Origin: Ensifer oleiphilus
Lineage (GTDB): Bacteria > Pseudomonadota > Alphaproteobacteria > Rhizobiales > Rhizobiaceae
Assembly (NCBI RefSeq): GCF_013371465.1
Contig: NZ_JABWDU010000002.1
Span: forward strand, 62,001-126,000
Length of the DNA stretch: 64,000 nucleotides
Direction: 5' to 3'
A program made the translations under genes and the position numbers. Below, piece after piece: positions 55,413-64,000 of this stretch. Position 1 is the first letter of the stretch; each line of letters begins with the position of its first letter. Below the pieces are notes generated by a model. The model ran no database searches. It had not been told where the DNA came from and was given only the letters and a program-made list of their open reading frames with translations.

Positions 55413-55436
55413 TATCAACTCGCGGCCTCCAGCAAT

Positions 55437-55485
55437 ATATCTTGACGAGAAGATATTTTGAGATAATATCTTCTCGTCAAGATAA
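55437..55485. promoter_or_regulatory. Perfect inverted repeat: MarR operator with overlapping promoters
   Basis: TATCTTGACGAGAAGATATT (55438-55457) is repeated as its exact reverse complement at 55465-55484, with a 7-bp spacer. Each arm is itself a MarR-type operator: ATATCTT, six bases, AAGATAT. The arms' centres are 29 bp apart. The plus strand carries TTGACG (55442-55447), 16-bp spacer, TAATAT (55464-55469), a strong promoter for the cupin gene; the minus strand carries TTGACG and AAATAT for the regulator. Repression of both by the divergent MarR protein is inferred. Confidence 0.8.
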
Positions 55486-55523
55486 CTCATTCAAGCCAGC
55501 AAACCAACCCGATGGAGGTGAGT

Positions 55524-55859
55524 ATGTTTCATGTCATTCCGCGCGCAGAGCAGAAACAGAGCCCTAACCGGACGATCCTCTTTGAAGGCGGGAAGTACGG
55601 CACGCCGGTTTCACTCTTCCTGATGGATGCGGAGCCTGGCCAAGGACCGGCGCTACACGTTCACCCCTATCCGGAGACCTGGCTCATTCACTCCGGCGAG
55701 GCGGAGTTCACGGTCGGCGAGCAGACGCTCATCGGCAAGGCTGGCGACATCATTGTCGTCGATCCCGGCACGCCGCATCGTTTCGTCAACAGTGGCAACA
55801 CCCGGTTGGAGATGACCTGCATCCATGCGTCCGACCATGTGATTCAGGAGTGGCTTTGA
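55524..55859 (+). CDS. Small cupin-domain protein
   Basis: 111 residues, single beta-barrel cupin. The metal-binding motif 1 is HVHPYPETWLIHSGEAEF (H-x-H-P-x4-E/W type) and motif 2 is DPGTPHRFVNSG. It could be a metal-dependent sensor, isomerase or oxygenase; no substrate can be assigned. The ATG follows GGAGGTGAGT. It is divergent from the MarR gene and likely induced when that repressor releases. In rhizobia such pairs often respond to small phenolic or oxidative signals, which is inference. Confidence 0.88.
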   Translation: MFHVIPRAEQKQSPNRTILFEGGKYGTPVSLFLMDAEPGQGPALHVHPYPETWLIHSGEAEFTVGEQTLIGKAGDIIVVDPGTPHRFVNSGNTRLEMTCIHASDHVIQEWL

Positions 55860-55945
55860 CGCTTCGCACACGACAGGCGATGTCGTGAATCCTTGCTGTC
55901 TCCTCAATGAGCAACCGGCACTGAAGCCTCGAACGGAAGCCGCGG

Positions 55946-57460
55946 CTATTCAGCCGCAGCGGCAGACGGATCCATGGCATCCGGCCCGTTGGCGTCGCCC
56001 GGAGCGGTTTCGCGGCCGAGGTCGGGAAAAGCCACGATTCGTTTGCCCGTGAAGTCGGCATGAACGACGATAAGCCCATTCTCCTCGAAATAGCCTAGAA
56101 GCCGCCGGGCGCGACGGGCGGAATGGGTGCCGTAGGCGCGTGCGATCATCGCGTCCGACGGGCACGCCAGGCCGCGCACGGCGGCCTGCGCCATCATCAG
56201 GAACACGCCCTGCAGATCTTCTGTGACGCGATCGGCGAGCCTGAGGGCCGACGCCCAGGCGTCTGTCGCTGCCGTAGCGGCATCGACGCCCGAGCGGGCG
56301 ATTGCCATCTTCCGCCGGAAGGCGCTGAGTGACAGCGCTGCACCCGGCACGCGCCGGATTCGGCAGCGCACAAGAAAGTCCTGGAACAGTTCGGCATCTG
56401 GCCGGAACGCGGCTTCGGGATTGGCGAGAATCTCGGCAAGCAGGCTGTCCAGGAGCGCGCCGCGCTCCTCCGATGACATTTCCGGCTGGGTGGGTTTTAC
56501 CTCGATCGGCACCATCGGCTCAGGGCGCGGGCGCGACAGCTCGGCGAGAATGTCGGTGGCCGGGCGCGGCGGTGGCGCGGCGCGGCGCACGAGCGGCCGG
56601 GTCAACTCGTCGGCATCGGGCGTGAAGATCAGGTCTTCCACATCCTGCGGTGCTTCCGGCAGCGGCATCAGTTTGGGGCTCGTCGAGCGCGCCGAGGTTT
56701 CAACGGCGCCGATCGTCACCTTCAGCGGACGGCGCGACAGCGCCGGGCCAAGGGCGACGAAGGAGCCGCGCTTCAGGTCGCGAAACATTTCCGCGGTGCG
56801 GCGGTCCATGCCGAGCAGGTCGGCGGCGCGCAGCATGTCGATATCGAGAAAGGTACGACCCATCAGGAAGTTGGAGGCTTCGGCGGCAACGTTCTTGGCA
56901 AGCTTTGCCAGGCGCTGGGTGGCGATCACGCCGGCAAGCCCACGCTTACGTCCACGGCACATGAGATTGGTCATGGCGCCGAGCGAAATCTTGCGGACTT
57001 CTTCGGTGACGTCGCCGGCGACCGCGGGCGCAAACATCTGCGCCTCGTCGACGACCACAAGCACCGGATACCAGTATTCCCGGTCCGCATCGAACATGGC
57101 GTTGAGGAACACGCCGGCGCTGCGCATCTGCTGGTCGATATCGAGCCCTTCGAGCGACAGCACGCAGGAAACGCGATGCTGGCGGATGCGCGTGGCGATG
57201 CCGATCAGTTCGGCGTCGGTGCGTTCGCCCTCGACCACCACATGGCCAAACTTGTCGGCAAGCGTGACGAAATCGCCTTCGGGATCGATGATGCATTGCT
57301 GCACCCACGGGGCGGATTGCTCTAGGAGACGGCGCAAAAGGTGCGACTTTCCGGAGCCGGAATTGCCCTGCACCAAAAGACGGGTCGCCAGAAGCTCCTC
57401 GATATCGAGAGAAGCCGAAGTCCCTTCGGACGTCGCTCCCATGTCGATGCCGACTTTCAT
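55946..57460 (-). CDS. HerA-like/DUF87 ATPase
   Basis: 504 residues, hexameric HerA/FtsK-type ATPase: Walker A GNSGSGKSH (32-39), Walker B VLVVVDEAQMF (near 140), sensor and arginine finger CRGRKRGLAGVIATQRL. The N-terminal 20 residues are short, lacking the HAS barrel of archaeal HerA, and the C-terminal third is poorly conserved and rich in P and R. Such ATPases pump DNA with a NurA-type nuclease, but no nuclease gene is near. A role in DNA end processing, chromosome handling or defence cannot be assigned. ATG follows GGATGAGG. Confidence 0.85.
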   Translation of the reverse strand: MKVGIDMGATSEGTSASLDIEELLATRLLVQGNSGSGKSHLLRRLLEQSAPWVQQCIIDPEGDFVTLADKFGHVVVEGERTDAELIGIATRIRQHRVSCVLSLEGLDIDQQMRSAGVFLNAMFDADREYWYPVLVVVDEAQMFAPAVAGDVTEEVRKISLGAMTNLMCRGRKRGLAGVIATQRLAKLAKNVAAEASNFLMGRTFLDIDMLRAADLLGMDRRTAEMFRDLKRGSFVALGPALSRRPLKVTIGAVETSARSTSPKLMPLPEAPQDVEDLIFTPDADELTRPLVRRAAPPPRPATDILAELSRPRPEPMVPIEVKPTQPEMSSEERGALLDSLLAEILANPEAAFRPDAELFQDFLVRCRIRRVPGAALSLSAFRRKMAIARSGVDAATAATDAWASALRLADRVTEDLQGVFLMMAQAAVRGLACPSDAMIARAYGTHSARRARRLLGYFEENGLIVVHADFTGKRIVAFPDLGRETAPGDANGPDAMDPSAAAAE

Positions 57461-57522
57461 CTGTACCTCATCCTGCCTTTAGGGCGTTCGTCGTTTGGGC
57501 AGAGCAGCAGAACGGCCCTACC

Positions 57523-57580
57523 TCTGTTTTACGCATTTCCTGACGGAAAACCGTTTCGCATTTTCCCGGACATGCTCTGG
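57523..57580 (-). repeat. Dispersed repeat, copy C
   Basis: Read on the minus strand it goes AGCATGTCCGGGAAAATGCG, AAACGGTTTTCCGTCAGG, AAATGCGTAAAACA: the same layout as copies A and B upstream of purC (GCATG, GGAAAA, CGGTTTTCCG, ATGCG). It lies in the 217-bp gap between murI and the HerA-like gene and may act as a fold-forming repeat at a transcript end. Confidence 0.6.
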
Positions 57581-57677
57581 CTGATGTCGGGCGCGCGCCC
57601 GCAAGCCCTGAGGTCTAGCACTCTTCCCCGCAGTTTTCCCGGTTCAAAGCGCGAAACCCACAGATAAGAAGACCCTG

Positions 57678-58475
57678 TCACCTCACAGTCAGGCCGAAGC
57701 CCTGCATCAGCCGGCGTGTCGAAAAATCAGGGTTTCCCGAGGTGAAGATTGCCGGGTCCTCGCCGTTAAGCGGCTGGAAGCCGCTGGGTAGCGGCACCAG
57801 TGAGCGCGCGCGCCTCGCAATCGCCTCCGCCGGATCCAGCCAGTCGACCGGCCATGGTGCGAGCTTGCGGAACAGGTTGGCCATGAACGGATAATGCGTG
57901 CAGGCGAGAACGACGATATCGGTCTTGCGGCCGTCCATCTCGATGAAGCACGGCGCGATTTCGGCGAGCACCTCGGCGTCGTCGAGCTTCTCGCCGCGAA
58001 TATAGGCCTCGGCCATCCTGGCGAGGTTTTCCGAGCCGACCAGGCGGACATGACACTGGCTGGCGAAGGACTGGATCAGGTCACGCGTGTAGGCGCGCTT
58101 GACTGTGCCCGGCGTCGCCAGGACGGAAACGAGCCCGGAGCGCGTGCGCTCGGCCGCCGGCTTGATCGCGGGCACGGTGCCAACGAAGGTCATGCCTGGA
58201 AAGGCGGCGCGCAAATCGGCGCCGACAAGGGTGAAGGCGGTATTGCAGGCAATCACGCAGATTTCTGGATCATGTTCGGCCAAAAGTCGGCAAAACAGCG
58301 CGATGACATGCGCGCGCAGAGCCTCCTCTTCCCACCCCCCATAGGGGAAACCGGCATCGTCGGCGATGTAGATGAAATGCCGCTCCGGCATCAGCACCCT
58401 CGCCTCGCGCAGGACCGTGAGCCCGCCGATGCCGCTGTCGAAGACGAGGATTGGTTTCAGGTCAGTCGCTGTCAC
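57678..58475 (-). CDS. murI: Glutamate racemase
   Basis: 265-residue racemase supplying D-glutamate for peptidoglycan. The two catalytic cysteines are in VIACNTAFT and VLACTHYPF, and the phosphate-site like [14 protein letters not shown] is at the N-terminus. The start is GTG at 58475, which overlaps the end of trmJ by 14 bp. Coupling with a tRNA methylase gene is conserved in rhizobia but has no known biochemical reason. Confidence 0.97.
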   Translation of the reverse strand: MTATDLKPILVFDSGIGGLTVLREARVLMPERHFIYIADDAGFPYGGWEEEALRAHVIALFCRLLAEHDPEICVIACNTAFTLVGADLRAAFPGMTFVGTVPAIKPAAERTRSGLVSVLATPGTVKRAYTRDLIQSFASQCHVRLVGSENLARMAEAYIRGEKLDDAEVLAEIAPCFIEMDGRKTDIVVLACTHYPFMANLFRKLAPWPVDWLDPAEAIARRARSLVPLPSGFQPLNGEDPAIFTSGNPDFSTRRLMQGFGLTVR

Positions 58476-59307
58476 CGCTGTCTGATACTTTCTTGTTGGT
58501 CTCGGCCCTGCTGCTATCGGCAGGAGCGCCGGAACCCCGGGGATGTTCGCGCGAAAACCGATCGAGCGACGAGATCACGCCGCGCAGAACCCGGATTTCA
58601 GTTTCGGTAAAGGATGGCCTGGTCAGAACGGTCCGCAGATTTTCGACCAATTTCGGCTTTTTGTCGGCGGAGCGAAAATAGTTGCGCGCTTCCAGCGCAT
58701 CTTCCAGATGATCGAACAGGCCCTGCAGATCGTCCTTCTTCGCAGGACGCTGCTCCAGCGCCTGAAAAGAGGTCTGGTCTTCACTCTCCATGCCGGTCTT
58801 CAGCCACTCGTAGGACATCAGCAGCACGGCCTGCGCGAGGTTGAGCGAGGCGAAAGCCGGGTTGACCGGGAAGGTCACGATCTCGTCGGCAAGCGCCACT
58901 TCCTCGTTGGTGAGCCCTGTGCGCTCGCGGCCGAAGATGATGCCGGTCGCCTCGCCGGCTGTGAAGCGCTGCCTCAGAGTGCGCGCCGCAACGATCGGCG
59001 AGCGCACCGGCTTGTAGCCGTAACGGTCACGCGCCGTCGTCGCATAGACGAAGTTGAGGTCGGCGATCGCCTCTTCCAGCGTGTCGTAGAGCTTGGCGCC
59101 CTCGATGACGTGGTCGGCGCGGCTGGCGGCAGATTGCGCCTTCTCGTTCGGCCAGCCGTCGCGCGGGTTGACGAGGCGCAGTTCCGACAGGCCGAAATTG
59201 GCCATGGCGCGGGCGACCATACCGATGTTCTCGCCAAGCTGCGGATAGGCGAGAATGATCGCCGGTCCTTCGGTCAGGAGTTCACGTTCGCTGTTGGTGC
59301 CTGCCAT
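58462..59307 (-). CDS. trmJ: tRNA (cytidine/uridine-2'-O-)-methyltransferase TrmJ
   Basis: 281 residues, SPOUT methyltransferase that modifies the 2'-OH of residue 32 in several tRNAs using S-adenosylmethionine. The knot motifs are seen: [36 protein letters not shown] (given here as [10 protein letters not shown] and LVNPRDGW), [15 protein letters not shown] and [17 protein letters not shown]. The start MAGTNSERE follows GGCGAAAGAC. The C-terminal extension beyond 220 residues is normal for TrmJ. It overlaps murI. Confidence 0.93.
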   Translation of the reverse strand: MAGTNSERELLTEGPAIILAYPQLGENIGMVARAMANFGLSELRLVNPRDGWPNEKAQSAASRADHVIEGAKLYDTLEEAIADLNFVYATTARDRYGYKPVRSPIVAARTLRQRFTAGEATGIIFGRERTGLTNEEVALADEIVTFPVNPAFASLNLAQAVLLMSYEWLKTGMESEDQTSFQALEQRPAKKDDLQGLFDHLEDALEARNYFRSADKKPKLVENLRTVLTRPSFTETEIRVLRGVISSLDRFSREHPRGSGAPADSSRAETNKKVSDSGDSD

Positions 59308-59385
59308 GTCTTTCGCCTTCGCCTTCTGTTCGGCGCTTCCCTCGCACAAAAGCCCGGAAAATTAAAGTCCAGGCAGCTGTGTAGG

Positions 59386-61374
59386 TCAGGCCGCCGCTGG
59401 ATGCAGGCGGTTGAGCGAGATGCCGATCATCTCCAGCCCCAGTTCCGCATCGTCTTTCGATATCGGCAGATGTCGGCTGACGGGACCGGCGACGCGTCCG
59501 GAATCGTAGAAATAGCCCGCTCCTCTTTCCTCGATCGAACGCACAAGCGCGAGATTCTCATCGATGTCGCGCAGGAAGGTCGAACCCTCAGGCTCAGCTT
59601 CGTCCCCGACGCGACGGGCAAACACCCGCGCCCAATAGGTGCACCCCATGAAGATCGCCAGTGTCTGCCTGATATGACCGGGGCGTGTGACGAGCTGCCA
59701 GGAAACGCCAAGGGGCTTCGCTGCTGCGGCAAGGTCACGGTAGGCCCGGTCGAGTGCTTGTGACCGGGCAATCAGCGCCATGCCCGAGCCACCGTTCTTT
59801 GCTGCTTGCAGGAGCCCCGTCAGTTCGTCGCACCAGGTCTTGATGGCAAGATCGAGTGAGGTTCGTGTGCGTGTCGGGAAGACCACGAAGGCGACGGCAG
59901 CACCGGCGATGGAGCCGATCAGCGTCTCCTCCAGCCGCAATTGCAACAGTTCCGGGGTCAGCACGCCCATGAGGCTATACAGCAGCGACAATACGATAGA
60001 GACGAAGAACGTCATCGACGCATAGGAAACGGCAAGGAAATAGAAAGCAAGGAAGATGCAGAGGGCACTCAGCGGCAGCACCAGATAGATGTTACCGGCA
60101 ACCAGCGTGCCGGCAATGATGCCGACGACAATACCGAATAGCGTACCGGCCGAACGCTGCAACGCCTTCACCGCCGTGTCCCCACGCGAGCGCGTGTTGG
60201 TGAAGACGAGAAAGGCTGCCAGCACCGCCCAGAACCAACGATCGCGTGACAGCATCAGCCCGAAGACCATGGCAATGCCGGCTGCGAGCGTGATCTGGAT
60301 GGCTGCCTTGAGCGCCGGATTGGATATGGCAAGCTTTGGACGGGCTGACACGGGAGCCGTCACCGCTTCGATCGGATCATCGAGATCGCGCGCGTCGAGC
60401 TTTTCCAGGCTCTGGGCGAGCCGTTGCCGAACATTGCGCAGCCATGAGAGTGCCTTGACGGTTTCGACAAGGCGGTCGTTCGTGCGATCGATGAGTGCCG
60501 TCTCCGCTTCGATCTCCGCGGCGTTACGCGTCAGCATTGCTTCGACCAGGGCGACCGGAGGCTTCATCTGCAGGCTCAGGACAATGACGCTTTCTGCTGC
60601 CAGATGCAGGTCGAAAAGGTTGATCACCACATCCGAAGTGGCGAGACCCGGCTCGGGTTCCGGGCGCCGGTTTTCTGTCGGAATGAAACTTTCCGCCATC
60701 AGCACCGCCTCCTTGAGGCGCTCTTCCCTCCGGTGCAGCCGGGTGCGATCTGTTTCCAGCAGCATCGGCTTGCACGCGACGTCGACCAGTTCCTCCAGCA
60801 TCTGGTCGACGCGCTGCTGGACACTGGCAGTGGCGCGCATGAGATCGCGGTAGCGGTTGTCGGGCAGAAGAACGGTGCGGACAAAGTGAGCGACCGTCGC
60901 CGAAACTGTCGCACCGAAGAACAGCGCAGGCAACTGGTCGATCGTCGGGCGGAGATAGGCGCCAATGAAATAGGACATGAAGGCGAACATGCCGACGGCA
61001 AACCATCGAGGTCCGAACGACCTGCCATAGACCGCCAGGAAGATGATCAGAAGGAAGACGACATCCGAGACATAGCGGTGGCTCTCAAGAACCGATGCGA
61101 GTGCCACCATCGAGACACCCACGAGGACGGCGATCACGCGGGTCACCAGCTGTTCGCCGTGGGTGCGATCGCGCACCGCAAGCCCACCTTCGATCGACAG
61201 CGAAACAGCCAGGCCGTAGGCGGCCGCCGGCAGCGGCGCTACAAGATAATGAAATGCCATCAGTAGCAAGACCGAAGAAACGATCGTTGCGGTGATGCGC
61301 GTTGCCTGCCGTAGCCGGGAAAAGGCGGGATCGTTGGCGAGAAGCCAGTCGCGCACGCGGGAGCGAATTTCCAT
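59386..61374 (-). CDS. FUSC-family inner-membrane transporter
   Basis: 662 residues with the typical FUSC layout: a first block of about six helices (25-190), a large cytoplasmic helical domain (190-345), a second block of helices (350-510) and a C-terminal soluble part. Relatives (YccS, AaeB) export aromatic acids or act in fusaric-acid resistance; the substrate here is unknown. FUSC proteins often need a periplasmic adaptor, and none is encoded nearby. ATG at 61374. Confidence 0.9.
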   Translation of the reverse strand: MEIRSRVRDWLLANDPAFSRLRQATRITATIVSSVLLLMAFHYLVAPLPAAAYGLAVSLSIEGGLAVRDRTHGEQLVTRVIAVLVGVSMVALASVLESHRYVSDVVFLLIIFLAVYGRSFGPRWFAVGMFAFMSYFIGAYLRPTIDQLPALFFGATVSATVAHFVRTVLLPDNRYRDLMRATASVQQRVDQMLEELVDVACKPMLLETDRTRLHRREERLKEAVLMAESFIPTENRRPEPEPGLATSDVVINLFDLHLAAESVIVLSLQMKPPVALVEAMLTRNAAEIEAETALIDRTNDRLVETVKALSWLRNVRQRLAQSLEKLDARDLDDPIEAVTAPVSARPKLAISNPALKAAIQITLAAGIAMVFGLMLSRDRWFWAVLAAFLVFTNTRSRGDTAVKALQRSAGTLFGIVVGIIAGTLVAGNIYLVLPLSALCIFLAFYFLAVSYASMTFFVSIVLSLLYSLMGVLTPELLQLRLEETLIGSIAGAAVAFVVFPTRTRTSLDLAIKTWCDELTGLLQAAKNGGSGMALIARSQALDRAYRDLAAAAKPLGVSWQLVTRPGHIRQTLAIFMGCTYWARVFARRVGDEAEPEGSTFLRDIDENLALVRSIEERGAGYFYDSGRVAGPVSRHLPISKDDAELGLEMIGISLNRLHPAAA

Positions 61375-61499
61375 CGGATGCCTTTGCCTGCCGCTGCGGC
61401 CTTCGAGCGCCGCCGCCTTACTGATCTTTTCTGATTAACGCCGCCTCCAATCTTTTCAAGGCTTGCGGCGGATTAAAACCCCTCGAAAATGCCCTCCGT

Positions 61500-61517
61500 C
61501 GGCCTGTCCTCAGGCCG
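61500..61517. other. Small hairpin upstream of icd
   Basis: CGGCCTG and CAGGCCG form a 7-bp perfect stem around TCCT. It lies between the FUSC start and icd and has no T-run. It might be part of a regulatory region. Confidence 0.35.
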
Positions 61518-61552
61518 ATCTGATCTCCACCCAAAGTTTCAGCCAAGCATGC

Positions 61553-61580
61553 TTTGCCTTGCCGTTTCACAATGCTATAG
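61553..61580 (+). promoter_or_regulatory. Candidate icd promoter
   Basis: TTTGCC (61553-61558), 16-bp spacer, CTATAG (61575-61580), about 70 bases before the icd start. The -10 box fits the alphaproteobacterial CTATA form; the -35 is weaker. Confidence 0.35.
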
Positions 61581-61648
61581 GGCACTGGATTTTTCTAAAG
61601 AGGAAGGGACATCGCTCCCGTTGTCCCGCTAAGCTACGAGGCATTTTC

Positions 61649-62863
61649 ATGGCAAAGATCAAGGTCGCCAATCCGGTCGTCGAACTCGACGGCGACGAGA
61701 TGACCCGCATCATCTGGCAGTTCATCAAGGACAAGCTGATCCATCCCTACCTCGACATCGACCTCGAGTATTATGACCTCGGCATGGAAAACCGCGATGC
61801 CACCGACGACCAGGTGACGATCGATGCCGCCAACGCCATCAAGAAGCACGGCGTCGGCGTCAAGTGCGCCACGATCACCCCGGACGAGGCTCGCGTCGAA
61901 GAATTCAAGCTCAAGAAGATGTGGAAGTCGCCGAACGGCACCATCCGCAACATCCTCGGCGGCGTCATCTTCCGCGAGCCGATCATCTGCAAGAACGTTC
62001 CGCGCCTGGTTCCGGGCTGGACCAAGCCGATCATCGTCGGCCGTCACGCCTTCGGCGACCAGTACCGCGCCACCGACTTCAAGTTCCCGGGCAAGGGCAA
62101 GCTGACGATGAAGTTCGTCGGCGAAGACGGCAAGGAAATCGAATACGACGTCTTCGACGCGCCGTCGGCCGGTGTTGCCATGGGCATGTACAACCTCGAC
62201 GATTCGATCACCGAATTCGCCCGCGCTTCGCTCAACTACGGCATACAGCGCAAGGTTCCGGTCTACCTGTCGACCAAGAACACCATTCTCAAGGTCTATG
62301 ACGGTCGCTTCAAGGATATCTTCCAGAAGGTGTTCGACGAAGAATTCGCCGACAAGTTCAAGGAACTGAAGATCTGGTACGAACACCGCCTGATCGACGA
62401 CATGGTCGCCTCCGCGCTGAAGTGGTCCGGCGGCTACGTCTGGGCGTGCAAGAACTACGACGGCGACGTCCAGTCCGACATCGTGGCGCAGGGCTTCGGC
62501 TCGCTCGGCCTGATGACCTCGGTCCTGATGACGCCGGATGGCCAGACGGTCGAAGCGGAAGCCGCACACGGCACCGTGACCCGCCACTACCGCCAGCACC
62601 AGAAGGGCGAGGAAACCTCGACCAACTCGATCGCCTCGATCTTCGCCTGGACCCGTGGCCTTGCCCACCGTGCCAAGCTCGACGGCAATGCCGAACTCGC
62701 GCGCTTCTCCGAAACGCTCGAAAAGGTCTGCGTCGACACGGTCGAATCGGGCTTCATGACCAAGGACCTGGCGCTGCTCATCGGCCCGGATCAGCCGTGG
62801 CTCTCGACCACCGGTTTCCTCGACAAGATCGACGAGAACCTGCGTAAGGCAATGGCTGCTTGA
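61649..62863 (+). CDS. icd: NADP-dependent isocitrate dehydrogenase
   Basis: 404-residue, type II (eukaryote-like) homodimeric isocitrate dehydrogenase of the TCA cycle. N-terminal [40 protein letters not shown] with phosphate-binding arginines, and [20 protein letters not shown] with the NADP site are all diagnostic, shown here in short parts. It lacks the E. coli-type phosphorylation switch context. The ATG at 61649 gives the standard start; the frame is open 62 codons upstream without likeness to the family. Single gene with its own terminator. Confidence 0.98.
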   Translation: MAKIKVANPVVELDGDEMTRIIWQFIKDKLIHPYLDIDLEYYDLGMENRDATDDQVTIDAANAIKKHGVGVKCATITPDEARVEEFKLKKMWKSPNGTIRNILGGVIFREPIICKNVPRLVPGWTKPIIVGRHAFGDQYRATDFKFPGKGKLTMKFVGEDGKEIEYDVFDAPSAGVAMGMYNLDDSITEFARASLNYGIQRKVPVYLSTKNTILKVYDGRFKDIFQKVFDEEFADKFKELKIWYEHRLIDDMVASALKWSGGYVWACKNYDGDVQSDIVAQGFGSLGLMTSVLMTPDGQTVEAEAAHGTVTRHYRQHQKGEETSTNSIASIFAWTRGLAHRAKLDGNAELARFSETLEKVCVDTVESGFMTKDLALLIGPDQPWLSTTGFLDKIDENLRKAMAA

Positions 62864-62889
62864 TCGGCACCTGCCAGAGAATGAAATAC

Positions 62890-62919
62890 GAAACCCGGCC
62901 TGGCGCCGGGTTTCTTTTT
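62890..62919. terminator. Terminator after icd
   Basis: GAAACCCGG (62890-62898) pairs with CCGGGTTTC (62906-62914) around a 7-base loop, followed by TTTTT. The next gene converges from the right. Confidence 0.88.
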
Positions 62920-63021
62920 GCGACCGCATTTGTGGGGCCGGAATGGGTAGCCTCAGTCATGCTCGGGTTTGACCCGAGCATCCATGCCGCCGCCTGACGA
63001 AGACCGGGAGCATGGCAGCGG

Positions 63022-63873
63022 TCATTTCAGCGGCAGGTAGATCTCGCTCAAAAGCTCGGTCGGCGGTACTTCGCGCGGGTTGTTGAGATATTTCTCGAAC
63101 ATGAGACTGTCGCGCACCTCTCGGCCGGACTGCGGCAGCCACGTGCCGTAGAGCCATTGGTAGGCCAGAGGCATGTCCGCATAAGGCCCCTTGTGACGCA
63201 GGACGGCGTAACGCCCGCCGTCGAGCGTCTGCGGTGTCAGCGGTGCCTCGGCAGGCAAATCCCCCTTTGCAGACACGCAGGCAAAGGACCGCAGCTTGTC
63301 TGTCGGCACCAGTTCCGGATCGTCCAGGTAGATGCCGATCATCTCCATGTCGGGCCTGAAGAGGTTGCGCGAAAACAGCGTGCCGTAGAGGGTCTCGAAC
63401 GCCTTGCCGATGCCCATGTAGGACCCGGTGTGGGCGACGCCGACGACGCCAAAACTGTCGATTTCCTTGAGAGTGACTTCATACATGTCCGCAATTCCTT
63501 CCGATGAAGCGGTTTCGAAGGTTTTGTGGCTGCCCTCCCTCCGGTATCGCGCCGGCGGCAGTCCGTAGACTGCCTTGAAGGTGCGATTGAAGGATTGAAT
63601 ATTGGGGTAGCCAGAGCGCTGCGCGATCGCTTCGACAGGAAGATCGGTTTGTACGAGATCGGCGGCGGCCTTCTGCAGCCGTAGCCGCTTGACCGTTGCC
63701 GCCAGTGTCTCGCCGTGAACGGCCCGGTAGATCCGGTGCCAGTGGTGCGGCGACAGGCAGGCGATCTCAGCGAGCCGATCTAGATCGAGCTCCTCATTGA
63801 GATGGCCGTAAATATAGTCGCTCACCCTGTGCAGACGTCTTTCATAGGTCGCCCAGCTTGCCTGCTCGTCCAT
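63022..63873 (-). CDS. AraC-family regulator with GyrI-like effector domain
   Basis: 283 residues: an N-terminal AraC/XylS DNA-binding domain (two helix-turn-helix units, about 12-110, ending RSGYPNIQSFNRTFKAVYGLPPARYRR) and a C-terminal GyrI-like small-molecule binding domain (about 130-283; TLKEIDSFGVVGVAHTGSY and GGRYAVLRHKGPY), given here in part. This order, AraC first then GyrI, resembles Rob/SoxS-like multidrug-sensing regulators. Targets are unknown; the gene has no close neighbours on its strand. ATG at 63873. Confidence 0.93.
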   Translation of the reverse strand: MDEQASWATYERRLHRVSDYIYGHLNEELDLDRLAEIACLSPHHWHRIYRAVHGETLAATVKRLRLQKAAADLVQTDLPVEAIAQRSGYPNIQSFNRTFKAVYGLPPARYRREGSHKTFETASSEGIADMYEVTLKEIDSFGVVGVAHTGSYMGIGKAFETLYGTLFSRNLFRPDMEMIGIYLDDPELVPTDKLRSFACVSAKGDLPAEAPLTPQTLDGGRYAVLRHKGPYADMPLAYQWLYGTWLPQSGREVRDSLMFEKYLNNPREVPPTELLSEIYLPLK

Positions 63874-64000
63874 GCCGAACCTTTCGCGTTTTGCTCACGG
63901 ATCGGTAGACCATAGCCGAGTTTGACAAATCCTGCGGAGTTTTGCGGCGAGCGAATGCCGTTGGACCGACGGCCAGTCGCCGCCACAAAAAAGGCGCCCG

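Noticed and set aside
55413-55490. Longer MarR start reading through the palindrome
   Set aside because: It would encode the palindrome as protein; MarR family members begin near the chosen ATG, and the repeat is better explained as operator DNA.
61463-61648. N-terminal extension of icd by 62 codons
   Set aside because: Isocitrate dehydrogenases of this type start at MAKIKV; the extension is Pro/Ser-rich and overlaps the predicted promoter.

Overview
The window is GC-rich chromosomal DNA from an alphaproteobacterium of the order Rhizobiales, most likely Sinorhizobium/Ensifer. The support is the suf operon with two cysteine desulfurases, PurS/PurQ/PurL as separate proteins, the ATPase zeta-subunit inhibitor (DUF1476), DUF1127, and the mix of protein families; the species cannot be fixed from sequence alone. 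I saw no rRNA, tRNA, CRISPR array, prophage or intact insertion sequence. Almost the whole window is single-copy housekeeping DNA, packed tightly and often with ATGA or short stop/start overlaps.

Layout. 0-2.4 kb: the 3' end of gcvP converges on a two-component pair (PAS histidine kinase and single-domain response regulator). 2.4-9.5 kb, minus strand: the Fe-S assembly operon sufS2-B-C-D-S-T-A, with an Irr-type iron control element and a RirA-type site in the divergent promoter region (9.55-9.77 kb) shared with an alpha/beta hydrolase. 10.4-20.8 kb: a membrane diguanylate cyclase, anmK (murein recycling), tyrS, a large AsmA-like protein, a 1-Cys BCP peroxiredoxin with a DUF455 ferritin-like partner, and an M23 murein hydrolase. 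21-23.5 kb: a DEAD-box helicase, a Nudix hydrolase and a TfoX-N protein. 23.1-28.3 kb, minus strand: a molybdenum-enzyme maturation operon (MoxR/CoxD, CoxE, XdhC split in two halves, MoeA-like/cytidylyltransferase fusion) without its structural enzyme.

28.4-33.3 kb: flavin reductase, then a tightly coupled chain (periplasmic binding protein, P1 peptidase, rpe, DUF2259, membrane protein) leading to purB. 34.7-40 kb: a structured terminator-ending RNA candidate, a PilZ protein, DUF2189, an RBBP9-like hydrolase, a PAS-GGDEF-EAL protein and the ATPase inhibitor. 40.2-48.1 kb: purC-purS-purQ and purL-BolA-hypothetical-grxD, split by a lipoprotein gene, a divergent DUF1127/MocR pair and a remnant of a lipid A deacylase gene. 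48.5-51 kb: two tandem Bcr/CflA-type efflux pumps. 51.1-54.7 kb, minus strand: inositol monophosphatase, ttcA, glsA, rpsD. 55-56 kb: a divergent MarR/cupin pair around a perfect 20-bp inverted repeat. 56-61.4 kb, minus strand: HerA-like ATPase, murI, trmJ, FUSC transporter. 61.6-63.9 kb: icd facing an AraC-GyrI regulator.

Functionally the window joins de novo purine synthesis (purB, C, S, Q, L) with Fe-S cluster biogenesis and trafficking (suf, BolA, Grx4) and central metabolism (icd, rpe, glsA). The most unusual signals are regulatory: the MarR/cupin palindrome carrying a promoter inside it, the nearly leaderless MocR gene with an operator over its start codon, the stacked iron boxes at suf, and the three-hairpin RNA candidate downstream of purB. 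I did not find an obviously new defence or biosynthetic system.
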